Source of the DNA: Triticum aestivum
Taxonomy: Eukaryota > Streptophyta > Magnoliopsida > Poales > Poaceae
NCBI RefSeq assembly: GCF_018294505.1
Contig: NC_057811.1
Span: 29,939,776 to 30,003,775, forward strand
Reading direction: 5' to 3'
Length of the DNA: 64,000 bases
Part shown: piece by piece, positions 11,621 to 23,609 of the stretch
Numbering within the stretch: position 1 is the stretch's first letter
Layout: each line of letters opens with the position of its first letter
Program-made: the position numbers and the translations under genes
Notes under the pieces: model-generated
Database searches by the model: none
What the model was told of the DNA's origin: nothing
What the model saw: the letters and a program-made list of their open reading frames with translations, nothing else

Positions 11621-12115
11621 TTTCTTTCTTTCCTCACCACACTTTTTCCATTCCGGCGCTCTATCCCCTGTCATAGTGCGCCATGTCTATTTCTCATCCT
11701 CCCTACCATACTCTTTAACTATATCTTTTTTTTTTGAACATTTGGCTTCTTGCAAAACGAACAAGAATAGTAACCCCCACCCCCAAAGGTCAAGATATCT
11801 TGATAGAACAACCACTAGATATTACTAATCTGCTATTTCAAACTACATTTCCAAACAAAGTAGTGGTAACGTGAAATCCGCAAGGACCAAGAATAAGATG
11901 ATTTTCAGAACTGGACAGATTCAAGTGATTGAGGAAGGCATGCATTCTAGTCGCTTTAAACAATCGATATTCCATCAGATTTACATGCGGATGGAGCACG
12001 CCGGCGTCGCAATTCGGGGAGGAAACAGACATGTGAAGAGAAGAAGAAGCCTGTGCTATGCTCGGCAGTGTTGTTTTTTCTCTTTGTTTCTAGACAATTC
12101 CTCTTTTTGAGTGGA
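11621..12115. other. Unassigned low-copy sequence
   Basis: Mixed-composition sequence with no domain, terminal repeat or long reading frame that I recognise. Possibly the upstream flank of the exon at 12343. Confidence 0.5.
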
Positions 12116-12342
12116 TGCTAGGCAGTGTGTGTGCAGCAGCGTCGTCGTCCTTATGCAGTTGTGAGGTGGGCTCACGGCCCAGCAGGCCTTCTCATTACCG
12201 GCCCATTTATGAAACATTCCGCACAAACCCGCCGTTCCGTTCCTCTCTCTCTTCTCCCACGAGACCTCTCCGCCGCCGGCCGGGTTACGATCGATCCACG
12301 CATCCCAGCGGCGGCCGGAGAGAGTTGGGGTACGGAATACCG

Positions 12343-12674
12343 ATGCCCGTTCTCTGCGGCGGCGTCGTGCGCGATGGGGAGCGACGCGCACCTCTACTCT
12401 ACCACGGCTCCCTCTTTGACTCCCGCTTCGACGCCGACGAGCTCAAGAGCCTCCTCGACGCCCACCTCTTCCGGCACCGGCAGGTTCGGTTCAGAAATTC
12501 CCCTCCAACCGTATCATTCATATCTCGTTCATCGGATCCTGGCAGAGCTCGGACTGATTTGATTTGCGTGCGGCGCCGGCGCAGGTGGTGGTCAAGGATG
12601 AAGAAGATCGTCGGGGGTGGGGGAGTTCCTCTACCTCTACCTTCATCCAGTACACCAATGTGACTAGTTTATGA
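12343..12674 (+). CDS. Possible two-exon gene fragment, function unknown
   Basis: A CpG-rich block typical of the 5' end of a grass gene. An ATG at 12343 opens MPVLCGGVVRDGERR and runs to a donor CAG|GTTCGG after 12483. A plausible acceptor GCGCAG follows at 12584, leaving a 101-bp intron with both sides in phase 0. The second exon encodes VVVKDEEDRRGWGSSS and hits a stop at 12672-12674, for about 76 residues in total. An ATG at 12373 opens a different frame. I recognise no family. The short product and the neighbouring gene debris suggest the first exon of a truncated gene; the downstream part may have been lost when the segment was rearranged. Confidence 0.35.
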
Positions 12675-13285
12675 CATATGTGCCAGACCTGAGTAAGCAG
12701 AGCAGTACGTCAGCTATACTGCTGATTCTTTCAGCTAGATTCATGCGACAATTGCATGTTTTTCCGGAGAACAACCACTTCTTTCAACAAATGCAGACTC
12801 GTGGATGCTTCGATTGGACCATGAATTCGCTGCAATTGCATATTTGATATCCAAACCAAAATTATCTCTGATTTTGCATGCAAAGATCATGCTAATGCGT
12901 AACTCTGAGGCTGTTGGTGAACTTATTAGCTGAATTTTGAAGATTTTCTTTTCTTTGTGTAAAGTGGTGGGACACACTGTTGGAAGTGATTCTGTGATTT
13001 TTTTTTTCTGCTCATGTCGCAGGCACCAAATGAAGCGGATCCTCCTGCCATATGCTATTGCTAGACATGGATTGCTCAAGAGTTCAACAATTAATATTTG
13101 CTTCAAATTTGCCTTTGGAGATCATGGATGGTGTGGATTCAGTTCATGCTGATAGTATGTCCTGCATCCAATCTGAAACTAGTGTTAAGGAAGTTCGTGA
13201 CAGTATGCCAAACAAACACGCTGTTTTGGCATTATATTCATGATGGCTGACGGCTCCTAAAGTGGATGATCTCATCATCAGCTGT
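12675..13285. other. Unassigned sequence between the exon fragment and the NLR remnant
   Basis: No recognisable domain. A short frame at 13052-13243 (MLLLDMDCSRVQQL...) looks gene-like in composition but matches nothing I know. It could be an exon of the gene begun at 12343, but there is no clear support. Confidence 0.4.
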
Positions 13286-13751
13286 GCCCCTTAATAGCTT
13301 GAGGGATCTGTTCATTGATCACCTGACTTGCTGCACACAGCTTCCTGATGGCTATTTGGAGTTTATTCAGACCCGCTGTGCTGAAACTCTTATAAGAAAC
13401 ATAATCTGAATATGCTGCATGTTTCATAACATAGTCATAGATATGGAGGATGATGCAGCCATGTCGAGCTCTGACGCCGAGGTTTGGAATTACCATCAAC
13501 AAGTGCGCCAGATAGCAAATGAGGACGCCATCAGGGCAAGGGATATGATGTCGCAGTACTTCTTGACCACCATGTCATCCCAATCAGGAGGTAAATTAAC
13601 ACAACTGCTCTTACATCTCAATTTGTTCATCTGGTTGCTCTGTCCACTAATTTCTTCATATCTATTCCTCCCGTTGTTTCCATCCTTCATCTGTTTACTA
13701 GATGCAAAGGAGGACCATGAGATAGCTGCGTCAGGCTCAGGGGGTCATTAA
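13286..13751 (+). pseudogene. Remnant of a duplicated NLR-HARBI1 unit
   Basis: 13286-13380 aligns by eye with bases 46515-46620 of the intact gene (shared TGCACACAGCTTCCTGATGG), that is the LRR region of NLR exon 2. 13411-13590 aligns with 48870-49035, encoding the HARBI1 C-terminus (HNIVIDMEDDAAM ... VRQ ... ANEDAIRARDMMSQ), followed by the same intron and the last exon (13702-13751, EDHEIAASGSG). About 2.2 kb equivalent to 46620-48870 is deleted and everything upstream of the LRR piece is missing. The splice sites of the last intron (donor 13591, acceptor before 13702) are conserved. It is clearly non-functional and directly repeated relative to the intact gene. Confidence 0.85.
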
Positions 13752-13976
13752 CGAAAAAAACTTCTTTCTGCCAGCTTCATTCTAGGTACTACTGCTAGCA
13801 CACTGTGCTTCATCAGCTCTTGTTATTCGCTCTATTCCAGCGATATCACTGTTCTTTTGTTCTTTGTTTGTCTTTTTTGTTGACATATTAATTACATAGC
13901 ACAGAAACAAAAGTAACCGATAAAACCATCAGCAATGTGCTAAGCAAAACCTCAGTAGCTATTAACTGAGGCTCTT
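13752..13976 (+). repeat. Duplicated 3' flank of the NLR-HARBI1 unit, part 1
   Basis: Aligns with the flank after the intact gene (49249-49440): shared CCAGCTTCATTCTAGGTACTACTG and GCTAAGCAAA. It continues after two insertions at 14390-14424 and 37788-38460. Confidence 0.7.
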
Positions 13977-14389
13977 ACGTAATTCCCTTTGTGTACCGAC
14001 AATTATTTTTTTAGAGGAAAAGGGTCACAGCCTCGGCTCCATTTTATATAAAATGAAACCAAACATCATTCTCCTATTACAACAAAAGCTCACGGAGGGA
14101 GACTGATTCACCTGCTTCAGGACAGTCCACTGAGAGCAAGCTACTGCTATGCTTCTCACCACCACCTGCACCCCAGACCATGCTCACTGGTTAAAGCAAA
14201 TCTTACTTCTACATTTCCACAGAGCCAAAAGAGTGGCTGCATGAACAAGATTAATAGCTTTTTCTTTTCTTGCTAACCCACCACCTAGCATTGGACTCAC
14301 AGTCAACTGCACGCCTAATAGTTAGTTATATAATGTTTCTCCATTCCTCAGCAGCAACATCACATTCGGAAAACAAACGCATGCAAAAT
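13977..14389. mobile_element. Possible small insertion flanked by a 10-bp direct repeat
   Basis: TGAGGCTCTT occurs at 13967-13976 and again at 14390-14399, and the equivalent sequence after the intact gene (near 49435) lacks the 413 bp in between. That fits a target-site duplication of a short non-LTR insertion. It contains a T-rich run (14007) followed by AGAGGAAAAGGGTCACAGCC. Class not recognised. Confidence 0.45.
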
Positions 14390-14424
14390 TGAGGCTCTTT
14401 GCAATGTAGACAAGATAAATGATC

Positions 14425-14548
14425 TGTTGGATAAACAGCAACTAGTATTCACTGAGGGCCAAAGGCCATTACATATACATGTGTGGTAAAGTGCAGGAAA
14501 CCCCTTATACAATGGGATATACCGAAAAGGGACTATACACATCTAACA
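14425..14548 (-). repeat. 3' LTR (minus orientation) of the short-LTR copia
   Basis: 124 bp, plus-strand TGTTGGATAAACAGC to ACACATCTAACA. Nearly identical to 37663-37787. Preceded by TSD TGATC. Confidence 0.93.
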
Positions 14549-14560
14549 CCCCCCTCAAAC
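14549..14560 (-). other. Polypurine tract of the short-LTR copia
   Basis: Plus strand CCCCCCTCAAAC, i.e. GTTTGAGGGGGG on the coding strand, immediately next to the 3' LTR. Confidence 0.7.
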
Positions 14561-16307
14561 TCATGGTGGATCAACAACACTGAGTTTGGAGAGGAAAAAG
14601 CCATGCTGTGCTCGAGTCTGTGCCTTCGTGAAGAAGTCCGCCAACTGTAACTTCGAGGGCACATAGTGAAGAGCGAGAGTCTGATCCTGCATAGCAGCAC
14701 GCATAAAGTGGGCATCCACACCGATGTGCTTGGTGAGCTCATGCTTCACCGGGTCACGCGCAATACTGATAGTACCGGTACTGTCTGACAGTAAGGGAGT
14801 CGAGGTAGTAGCAGACACACCAAAGTCCTCAAGTAACCACCGTAACCAGATCACCTCAGCCGTCAACATAGGCATGGCTCGCAACTCAGCCTCTGTGCTC
14901 CAGCGAGAAACTGCAGTCTGTTTCTTGGTCTTTAAGGCAATAAGAGAGCCACCAAGAAAGACACAATAAGTAGACAGCGAGCGTCGATCAGAGGGATCAC
15001 TAGCCCGGGTAGCATCAGAGTATGCCTGGAGCTCAAGAGAGCTGAAGCGGGGAAAGAAAAGGCGCTGAGAGATCGTGCCACGAAGATATCGTAGAACATG
15101 GAGGAGATGACTATAGTGGACAGAGGTGGGGGCTGAAACAAACTGACTCAGGATGTGGACATGATATGAGATGTCAGGACGCGTAACAGCAAGATAGACA
15201 AGACTGCCAACAAGGTGACGATAGAGAGTGGGATTAGGAAGAGGGTCTCCATCAGAGGCACGAAGTTGAACGTTGAGCTCCATAGGAGTCACAACTGTGC
15301 GCTCATCACCGAGAGCAGCGCGAGCAAGAAGATCCTGAATATATTTTTCTTGGGAGATGTAGAAGCCATCAGAGGTCGAGGAGATCTCGATCCCAAAAAA
15401 ACAGCGAAGTGGACCAAGATCAGTCATGAGGAAGTTGTCGCGAAGGCGAGCCTTAACAAAGGAAATATAGTCAGAGTCGTCACCAGTGATGATCATGTCA
15501 TCAACATAGAGAAGGAGAAGAGTCCGACCACGAGGAGACGTGTGAACAAACAACGCGGGATCATGATCACTGGGCAAGAAACCAGCCGTAGTCACACAGA
15601 GGCGAAGCGCTCAAACCAGGCGCGAGGGGCCTGTTTAAGACCATAGAGGGAGCGGCGAAGTCTACAAACCATACCATCAGGAGCATAGTACCCTGGTGGT
15701 GGCTGCATATAAACCTCCTCACGCAACTCGCCATTGAGAAAGGCGTTCTGAACAACAAGTTGAGAGATAGACCAATGACGAACAGAAGCCACAGCAAGAA
15801 GAGTGCGAACAATGGTCATGTGGGCCACAGGAGCGAATGTCTCATCATAATCGCGTCCCTGCTCCTGCTGAAAACCACGGGCCACAAGACGCGCTTTGTA
15901 GCGCTCAAGACAACCATCAGAGCGAGTCTTAATCTTGTAGACCCACTTGCAGGTGATGGGACGAACACCGGAAGGGAGGGAAACCAGATCCCATGTGCCA
16001 GAGCGCTCAAGGGCAGCAAAGCTCTTCAGCCATCGCAAGCTGCCATTCAGGCTGAGTCATGGCAGTCCGATAGGAAGTGGGCTCAGCAATAACAGAGAGA
16101 CCGTACCGATCAGGAGAGTAGCGATCAGGCGGGGGGCGAGGCCGAGCACTGAGGTTATGAACCGGGGAAGGCGTGAAGGGAGGTGCACCAGAGGTGGAAG
16201 GCGCGTCAGGAGAATCATCCTCAGAGCGAGGGCGACGGGTATAGTGGAGAGGAAACGGTGAGAGAGGGCGACGAACTGGAGATGATGGTGGAGAGGTGGA
16301 GGAGGAG
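14561..16307 (-). pseudogene. Reverse transcriptase and RNase H of the short-LTR copia
   Basis: On the minus strand: integrase/RT linker (16307 downward, RPPPDRYSPDRYG), RVT_2 start ([33 protein letters not shown]), motif A, then a frame change near 15592-15595, YVDD in LLLYVDDMIITGDD, and RNase H (SDATRASDPSDRRS, STEAELRAM, DSTGTISIARDP). In motif A the catalytic Asp is Val (QLVVQNAF instead of the family's QLDVxNAF), so even without the frameshift the enzyme should be dead. Upstream the frame is cut by the nested element at 16308 and resumes at 25345. Confidence 0.85.
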
Positions 16308-18039
16308 GATGTTGGGGAACGTGGTAATTTCAAAAAATTTCCTACGCACACGCAAGATCATGGTGATGCATAGCAACGAGAGGGGAGAGTGTCGTCCACA
16401 TACCCTTGTAGACCGTTAAGCGGAAGCGTTATGACAACGCGGTTGATATAGTCGTACGTCTTCACGATCGACCGATCCTCAGTACCGAACGTACGACACC
16501 TCTGCGTTCAGCACACGTTCAGCTCGGTGACGTCCCGCGAACTCACGATCCAGTAGAGCTCGAGGGAGAGTTTCGTCGGCACGATGGCGTGGTGACGATG
16601 TTGATGAAGCTACCGTTGCAGGGCTTCGCCTAAGCACCGCTACGATATGACCGAGGTAGATTATGGTGGAGGGGGGCACCGCACACGGCTGGGAGATATC
16701 AATGATGAACTTGTGTGTTCTAGGGTGCCCCCTTGCCCCCGTATATAAAGGAGCAAGGGGGGAGGCCGGCCGGCCCTGTAGGGCGCGCCAGGAGGAGTCC
16801 TCCAAGTAGGAGTAGGACTCCCCTCTTTCCTACTCCTACTAGGAGGGGGAAAGGAAGGGGGAGAAGGAGAAGGAAAGGGGGCGCCCCCCTTCCTAGTCCA
16901 ATTCGGACCAGAGGGGGAGGGGGCGCGCGGCCTGCCCTGGCCGGCCCCTCTCTCTCTCCACTAGCGCCCAACTAGGCCCATTAACCCCCGGGGGGTTCCG
17001 GTAACCCCTCCGGCACTCCGGTAAAATCCCGATTTCACCCGGAACTCTTCCGACGTCCAAATATAGGCTTCCAATATATCAATCTTTATGTCTCGACTAT
17101 TTCGAGACTCCTCGTCATGTCCGTGATCATATCCGGGACTCCGAACTACCTTCGGTACATCAAAACATATAAACTCATAATACCGATCGTCGCAGAACTT
17201 TAAGCGTGCGGACCCTACGGGTTCGAGAACTATGTAGACATGACCGAGACACGTCTTCGGTCAATAACCAATAGCGGAACCTGGATGCTCATATTGGTTC
17301 CTACATATTCTACGAAGATCTTTATCGGTCAAACCGCATAACAACATACGGTGTTCCCTTTGTCATCGGTATGTTACTTGCCCGAGATTCGATCGTCGGT
17401 ATCTCAATACCTAGCTCAATCTCGTTACCGGCAAGTCTCTTTACTCGTTCCGTAATGCATCATCCCGCAACTAACTCATTAGTCACATTGCTTGCAAGGC
17501 TTATCGTGATGTGCATTACCGAGAGGGCCCAGAGATACCTCTCCGATAATCGGAGTGACAAACTCTAATATTGATCTATGGCAACTCAACAAGTACCATC
17601 GGAGACACCTGTAGAGCACCTTTATAATCATCCAGTTACGTTGTGATGTTTGGTAGCACACAAAGTGTTCCTCCGGTAATCGGGAGTTGCATAATCTCAT
17701 AGTCATAGGAACATGTATAAGTCATTAAGAAAGCAATAGCAGTAAACTAAACGATCAAGTTCTAAGCTAACGAAATGGGTCAAGTCAATCACATCATTCT
17801 CCTAATGATGTGATCTCGTTAATCAAATGATAACTCATGTCTATGGCTAGGAAACTCAACCATCTTTGATCAACGAGCTAGTCAAGTAGAGGCATACTAG
17901 TGACACTATGTTTGTCTATGTATTCACACATGTATTATGTTTCCGGTTAATACAATTCTAGCATGAATAATAAACATTTATCATGATATGAGGAAATAAA
18001 TAATAACTTTATTATTGCCTCTAGGGCATATTTCTTTCA
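16308..18039 (-). repeat. 3' LTR (minus orientation) of the Angela/WIS-like element
   Basis: 1732 bp from TGTTGGGGAACGTGG to ATTTCTTTCA on the plus strand, aligning throughout with 23610-25344. A minus-strand TATA-like TTTATATAC lies at about 16740-16748. Confidence 0.92.
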
Positions 18040-18056
18040 GTCTCCCACTTGCACTA
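18040..18056 (-). other. Polypurine tract of the Angela/WIS-like element
   Basis: Plus strand GTCTCCCACTTGCACTA, the exact complement of the tract at 9361-9375 in the related element. Confidence 0.8.
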
Positions 18057-18084
18057 GAGTCAATAGTCTAGATTATACAGTAAT

Positions 18085-18432
18085 CTCTGTTGGAAAAGGC
18101 AGTGCCTAGGAGGCGCTAGGCAATAGCCAAACGCCTCGCCTAGGGCATAAATGGAGGTCTAGGCAGTGCAAGCAAGGAATTGCCTATCCAAGAAAGAAAT
18201 CATGCCACATACTACACTGATATGCCAAACGGGTTATATTCCAATGGCAGTAGACGGTAATTAACTTATTTGTATGCCCTAAACTAATATCAACACCCAT
18301 ATAATAATCACAAATACACTATGAGTAAAAACTATATTACCGCCTAGGCCGCGCCTAGGGCGCTTAGGCACCGCCTAGGCACTAGGCGAAGGCCAACCGC
18401 CTCGCTTACGCCTACCGCTTTTTCCAACCTTG
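18085..18432. mobile_element. Non-autonomous hAT-type MITE
   Basis: 348 bp between two copies of ACAGTAAT (18077-18084 and 18433-18440), an 8-bp TSD diagnostic of hAT elements. Ends are imperfect inverted repeats: CTCTGTTGGAAAAGGC on the left and, reverse-complemented from the right, CAAGGTTGGAAAAAGC. The subterminal regions are full of GCCTAGGCG-type repeats. No transposase, so it must be mobilised in trans. It lies over the 3' end of the pol frame of the host copia and displaces its stop codon. Confidence 0.85.
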
Positions 18433-21400
18433 ACAGTAATGATTCTAACACCCATGGAGTCTTGGTGCTGATCATGTTTTGCTCGTGGAAGAGGCTTAGT
18501 CAACGGGTCTGCAACATTCAGATCCGTATGTATTTTGCAAATCTCTATGTCTCCTACCTGGACTTGATCTCGGATGGAATTGAAGCGTCTCTTGATGTGC
18601 TTGGTTCTCTTGTGAAATCTGGATTCCTTTGCCAAGGCAATTGCACCAGTATTGTCACAAAAGATTTTCATTGGACCTGATGCACTAGGTATGATCCCTA
18701 GATCAGATAAGAACTCCTTCATCCAGACTCCTTCATTTGCTGCTTCCGAAGCAGCTATGTACTCCGCTTCACACGTAGATCCCGCCACGACGCTTTGTTT
18801 AGAACTGCACCAACTGACAGCTCTACCGTTCAATGTAAACACGTATCCGGTTTGCGATTTAGAATCGTCCGGATCAGTGTCAAAGCTTGCATCGACGTAA
18901 CCATTTACGACGAGCTCTTTGTCACCTCCATAAACGAGAAACATATCCTCAGTCCTTGTCAGGTATTTCAGGATGTTCTTGACCGCTGTCCAGTGATCCA
19001 CTCCTGGATTACTTTGGTACCTCCCTGCTAAGCTAATAGCAAGGCACACATCAGGTCTGGTACACAACATTGCATACATGATAGAGCCTATGGCTGAAGC
19101 ATAGGGAACACTTTTCATTTTCTCTCTATCTTCTGCAGTGGTCGGGCATTGAGTCTGACTCAACATCACACCTTGCAACACAGGAAAGAACCCTTTCTTT
19201 GCTTGATCCATTTTGAACTTTTTCAAAACTTTGTGAAGGTATGTGCTTTGTGAAAGTCCAATTAAGCGTCTTGATCTATCTCTATAGATCTTGATGCCCA
19301 ATATGTAAGTAGCTTCACTGAGGTCTTTCATTGAAAAACTCTTATTCAAGTATCCTTTTATGCTATCCAGAAATTCTATATCATTTCCAATTAGCAATAT
19401 ATCATCCACATATAATATTAGAAATGCTACAGAGCTCCCACTCACTTTCTTGTAAATACAGGCTTCTCCAAAAGTTTGTATAAAACCATATGCTTTGATC
19501 ACACTATCAAAACGTTTATTCCAACTCCGAGAGGCTTGCACCAGTCCATAAATGGATCGCTGGAGCTTGCACACTTTGTTAGCCCCCTTTGGATCGACAA
19601 AACCTTCTGGTTGCATCATATACAACTTTTCTTCCAGAAATCCATTCAGGAATGCAGTTTTGACATCCATTTGCCAAATTTCATAATCATAAAATGCGGC
19701 AATTGCTAACATGATTCGGACAAACTTAAGCATCGCTACGGGTGAGAAAGTCTCATCGTAGTCAACTCCTTGAACTTGTCGAAAACCTTTCGCAACAAGC
19801 CGAGCTTTGTAGACAGTAACATTACCGTCAGCGTCAGTCTTCTTCTTGAAGATCCATTTATTCTCCATGGCTTGCCGATCATCGGGCAAGTCAACCAAAG
19901 TCCACACTTTGTTCTCATACATGGATCCCATCTCAGATTTCATGGCCTCAAGCCATTTTGCGGAATCTGGGCTCACCATCGCTTCTTCATAGTTCGTAGG
20001 TTCGCCTTAGTCAAGTAACATGACCTCCAGAATAGGATTACCGTACCACTCTGGTGCGGATCTTACTCTGGTTGACCTACGAGGTTCGGTAGTAACTTGA
20101 TCTGAAGTTTCATGATCAATATCATTAGCTTCTTCACTGATTGCTGTAGGTGTCACAGGAACCAGTTTCTGTGATAAACTACTTTCCAATAAGGGAGCAG
20201 GTACAATTACCTCATCAAGTTCTACTTTCTACCACTCACTTCTTCGAGAGAAAATCCTTCTCTAGAAAGGATCCATTCTTAGCAAAAAATGTCTTGCCTT
20301 CGGATCTGTGATAGAAGGTATACCCAATAGTTTCCTTTGGGTATCCTATGAAGACACATTTCTCCGATTTGGGTTCGAGCTTATCAGGTTGAAGCTTTTT
20401 CACATAAGCATCGCAGCCCCAAACTTTAAGAAACGACAACTTTAGTTTCTTGCCAAACCACAGTTCATAAGGCGTCGTCTCAATGAATTTCGATGGTGTC
20501 CTGTTTAACGTGAATGCAGCCGTCTCTAAAGCATAACCCCAAAACGATAGCGGTAAATCTATAAGAGACATCATAGATCACACCATATCTAGTAAAGTAC
20601 GATTACGACGTTCGGACACACCATTTTGCTGTGGTGTTCCGGGTGGCGTGAGTTGCGAAACTATTCCGCATTGTTTCAAATGTAAACCAAACTCGTAACT
20701 CAAATATTCTCCTCCACGATCAGGTCGTAGAAATTTTATTTTCTTGTTACGATGATTTCCACTTCACTTTGAAATTCTTTGAACTTTTCAAATGTCTCAG
20801 ACTTATGTTTCATTAAGTAGATATACCCATATCTGCTCAAATCATCTGTGAAGGTGAGAAAATAACGATACCCGCCGCGAGCCTCAATATTCATCGGACC
20901 ACATACATCAGTATGTATGATCTCCAACAAATCTGTTGCTCGCTCCATTGCTCCGGAGAACGTCGTTTTAGTCATCTTGCCCATGAGGCATGGTTCGCAA
21001 GTACCAAGTGATTCATAATCAAGTGATTCCGAAAGTCCATCAGTATGGAGTTTCTTCATGCGCTTTACACCAATATGACCTAAACGGCAGTGCCACTAAT
21101 AAGTTGCACTATCATTATCAACTCTGCATCTTTTGGCTTCAATATTATGAATATGTGTATCACTACTATCGAGATTTAATAAAAGTAGACCACTCTTCAA
21201 GGGTGCATGACCATAAAAGATATTACTCATATAAATAGAACAACCATTATTCTCTGATTTACATGAATAACCGTCTCGCATCAAACAAGATCCAGATATA
21301 ATGTTCATGCTTAACGCTGGCACCAAATAACAATTATTCAGGTCTAAAACTAATCCCGAAGGTAGATGTAGAGGTAGCGTGCCGACCGCGATCACATCGA

Positions 21401-22410
21401 CTTTGGAACCATTTCCCACGCGCATCGTCACCTCGTCCTTAGCCAATCTTCGCTTAATCCATAGTCCCTGTTTCGAGTTGCAAATATTAGGAACAGAACC
21501 AGTATCAAATACCCAGGTGCTACTGCGAGCATTAGTAAGGTACACATCAATAACATGTATATCACATATACCTTTGTTCACCTTGCCATCCTTCTTATCC
21601 ACCAAATACTTGGGGCAGTTCTGCTTCCAGTGACCAGTCTGTTTGCAGTAGAAGCACTCAGTCTCAGGCTTAGGCCCAGACTTGGGTTTCTTCTCCTGAG
21701 CAGCAACTTATTTGCTGTTTTTCTTGAAGTTGCCCTTCTTCTTCCCTTTACCTTTTTTCTTGAAACTGGTGGTCTTGTTGACCATCAACACTTGATGCGC
21801 CTTCTTGATTCTACCTCCGCAGCCTTTAGCATTGCGAAGAGCTCGGGAATTGTCTTATCCATCCCTTGCATATTATAGTTCATCACGAAACTCTTGTAGC
21901 TTGGTGGAAGTGATGGAAGAATTCTGTCAATGACACTATCATCCGGAAGATTAACTCCCAGTTGAATCAAGTGATTATTATACCCAGCCATTTTGAGTAT
22001 ATGTTCACTGACAGAACTATTCTCCTCCATCTTGCAGCTGTAGAACTTATTAGAGACTTCATATCTCTCAATCCGGGCATTTGCTTGAAATATTAACTTC
22101 AACTCCTGGAACATCTCATGTGCTCCATGACGTTCAAAACGTCGTTGAAGTCCCGGTTCTAAGCCGTAAAGCATGGCACACTGAACTATCGAGTATTCAT
22201 CAGTTTTGCTCTGCCAGACGTACTTAACGTCGTCAGTTGCATCTGTAGCAGGCCTGGCACCCAGCGGTGCTTCCAGGACGTAATTCTTCTGTGCAGCAAT
22301 GAGGATAATCCTCAAGTTACGGACCCAGTCCGTGTAATTGCTACCATCATCTTTCAACTTTGCTTTCTCAAGGACGCATTAAAATTCAAGGGAACAATAG
22401 CACGGACCAT
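18375..22410 (-). pseudogene. gag-pol of the Angela/WIS-like element, multiply broken
   Basis: Minus strand from the gag ATG at 22408-22410. Frameshift within the first ~15 codons (one base short near 22373), Gag body 22357-21785, another shift, an intact zinc knuckle CFYCKQTGHWKQNC near 21650, and protease FDTG (21520). A nonsense codon at 21093-21095 replaces the Leu before WHCRLGHIG. Integrase pieces follow at 21059-20736 and 20574-20236, then reverse transcriptase and RNase H at 19979-18430 with intact QMDVKTAFLNG and YVDD. The native stop at the end of RNase H is replaced: the hAT insertion adds about 16 foreign residues (VGKSGRRKRGG...) ending at 18375. Not functional. Confidence 0.88.
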
Positions 22411-23592
22411 CTATATACAACAACATAGACAAGCAAAATACTATTAGGTACTAAGTTCATGATAAATTAAAGTTCAATTAATCATATTACTTAAGAATTC
22501 CCACTTAGATAGACATCCCTCTAATCATCTAAGTGATCACGTGATCCAAATCAACTAAAACATGTCTAATCATCACTATGTTGATCATATCTACTATACG
22601 ATTCATGCTCGACCTTTTGGTCTCAGTGTTCCGAGGCCATATCTGCATATGCCAGGCTCGTCAAGTTTAACCCGAGTATTTTGCGTTTGCAAAACTGGCT
22701 TACACCCGTTGTATTCGAACGTAGAGCTTATCACACCCGATCATCACGTGGTGTCTCGGCACGACGAACTTTCGCAACGGTGCATACTCAGGGAGAACAC
22801 TTATATCTTGAAATTTAGTGAGAGATCATCTTATAATGCTACCGTCAACAAAGCAGAATAAGATGCATAAAGGATAACCATCACATGCAATCAATATAAG
22901 TGATATGATATGGCCATCATCATCTTGTGCCTTTGATCTCCATCTCCAAAGCACCGTCATGATCACCATCGTCACCGGCGCGACACCTTGATCTCCATCG
23001 TAGCATCATTGTCGTCTCGCCAACTATTGCTTCTACGACTATCGCTACCGCTTAGTGATAAAGTAAAGCAATTACAGGGCGATTGCATTGCATACAATAA
23101 AGCGACAACCATATGGCTCCTGCCAGTTGCCGATAACTCCGTTACAAAACATGATCATCTCAGACAATAAAATATAGTATCATGTCTTGACCATATCACA
23201 TCACAACATGCCCTGCAAAAACAAGTTAGACGTCCTCTACTTTGTTGTTGCAAGTTTTACGTGGCTGCTACGGGCTGAGCAAGAACCGTTCTTACCTACG
23301 CATCAAAACCACAACGATAGTTCGTCAAGTTAGTGCTATTTTAACCTTCTGAAGGACCGGGCATAGCCACACTCGGTTCAACTAAAGTTGGAGAAACTGA
23401 CACCCGCCAGCCACCTGTGTGCAAAGCACGTCGGTAGAACCAGTCTCGCGTAAGCGTACGCGTAATGTCGGTCCGGGCCGCTTCATCCAACAGTACCGCC
23501 GAACCAAAGTATGACATGCTGGTAAGCAGTATGACTTGTATCGCCCACAACTCACTTGTGTTCTACTCGTGCATATAACATCTACGCATAAA

Positions 23593-23609
23593 CCTGGCTC
23601 GGATGCCAC
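23593..23609 (-). other. Primer binding site of the Angela/WIS-like element
   Basis: Coding strand TGGCATCCGAGCCAGG directly after the 5' LTR end, a near match to the initiator tRNA-Met site also used by the related element at 4073. Confidence 0.7.

Noticed and set aside
11418..11674. Poly-Glu, poly-Arg and poly-Ser frames
   Set aside because: Caused by the (TCT)n microsatellite.
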